A stretch of DNA of 6,629 nucleotides, taken from positions 1 through 6,629 of the forward strand of contig VMTI01000135.1 of the NCBI GenBank assembly GCA_013791675.1, in the 5' to 3' direction. A model generated the notes under the pieces. The model had not been told where the DNA came from. It saw nothing but the letters and a program-made list of their open reading frames with translations, and did no database searches. Positions 6,530 to 6,629 of this stretch are shown here, piece after piece. Numbering within the stretch: the first letter of the stretch is position 1; each line of letters begins with the position of its first letter. Both the position numbers and the translations under genes were made by a program. The stretch comes from a bacterium. Lineage in GTDB: Bacteria > CG03.

Positions 6530-6629
6530 CTAAAAACGTATCCTCTTCTCAACACCGAGATATTTTCTGCCCTCACCCGTTTCGTCCGGCTGATAAACCG
6601 CCCTAAGAATATTATTGCCTTTTATGCGG
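6530..6629 (-). CDS. C-terminal fragment of an unidentified gene (5' end outside window)
   Basis: From the right edge one minus-strand frame stays open for 32 codons and ends in TAG at 6530-6532, 1 nt before the ATG of the SNase-fold gene. I do not recognise the family. The tail ends in YLGVEKRIRF: alternating hydrophobic and polar residues with a terminal Phe, the pattern of the last beta strand (beta-signal) of Gram-negative outer-membrane barrels, but ten residues are too few to assign this. The tight spacing to the next start, as at the other junctions of this operon, is the main reason to believe it is coding; the frame of the GTG-initiated alternative is open here too. Confidence 0.55.
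   Translation of the reverse strand, partial: RIKGNNILRAVYQPDETGEGRKYLGVEKRIRF
6542..6550 (-). promoter_or_regulatory. Shine-Dalgarno candidate for the SNase-fold gene, long spacing
   Basis: The purine run GAGAAGAGG lies in the last codons of the upstream gene and ends 13 nt before the ATG at 6528. It overlaps coding sequence, so this is a tentative call; the same stretch supports the ATG over the earlier GTG. Confidence 0.35.

Noticed and set aside
6529..6576. Upstream GTG start for the SNase-fold protein
   Set aside because: It would overlap the preceding gene by 47 nt and put 16 basic and polar residues before a normal MKKK signal-anchor start; the ATG fits the tight spacing of the operon.

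Overview
The window is a single minus-strand run of seven genes with almost no intergenic DNA. In transcription order, from the right edge to the left edge, they are: the 3' end of an unidentified gene; a membrane-anchored SNase-fold protein; yifB/comM; hflX; a divergent der (engA); plsY; and a large exported metallo-beta-lactamase protein with fibronectin type III domains that runs off the left edge. Junctions are a 1-nt gap, a 17-nt overlap, a 23-nt gap, a 25-nt gap, a 16-nt overlap and a 4-nt ATGA overlap. This looks like one operon with translational coupling. No plus-strand gene, tRNA, rRNA, CRISPR array, insertion sequence or credible promoter is visible, and no stretch over 300 bases lacks a gene.

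The host is a bacterium: PlsY (acyl-phosphate pathway of phospholipid synthesis), HflX, Der and YifB are bacterial housekeeping families. GC content looks moderate by eye. The divergence of the house-keeping genes and the exported MBL-Fn3 protein suggest an uncultured, probably Gram-negative lineage such as the Elusimicrobiota/Omnitrophota type, but the sequence does not fix the phylum and I hold this loosely.

The middle of the operon is housekeeping. HflX and Der are both ribosome-associated GTPases (ribosome splitting/rescue and 50S assembly), and PlsY makes lysophosphatidic acid in the inner membrane. The two flanks are more unusual. Upstream is a small anchored protein with an SNase-like fold whose catalytic residues appear to be gone. 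Downstream is a secreted protein whose first domain matches the MBL domain of the DNA-uptake protein ComEC, followed by at least one and probably two Fn3 domains. With YifB/ComM, a branch-migration helicase used in natural transformation, these hint weakly at a DNA-processing theme. An alternative is simple packing of unrelated genes.

The clearest structure not explained by coding is a 12-bp inverted repeat at the hflX-der junction. It contains the hflX stop codon, takes the place where a der ribosome-binding site would lie, and may be a REP-type element. Four of the six visible starts also have a good Shine-Dalgarno-like sequence placed unusually far (13-16 nt) from the start codon.
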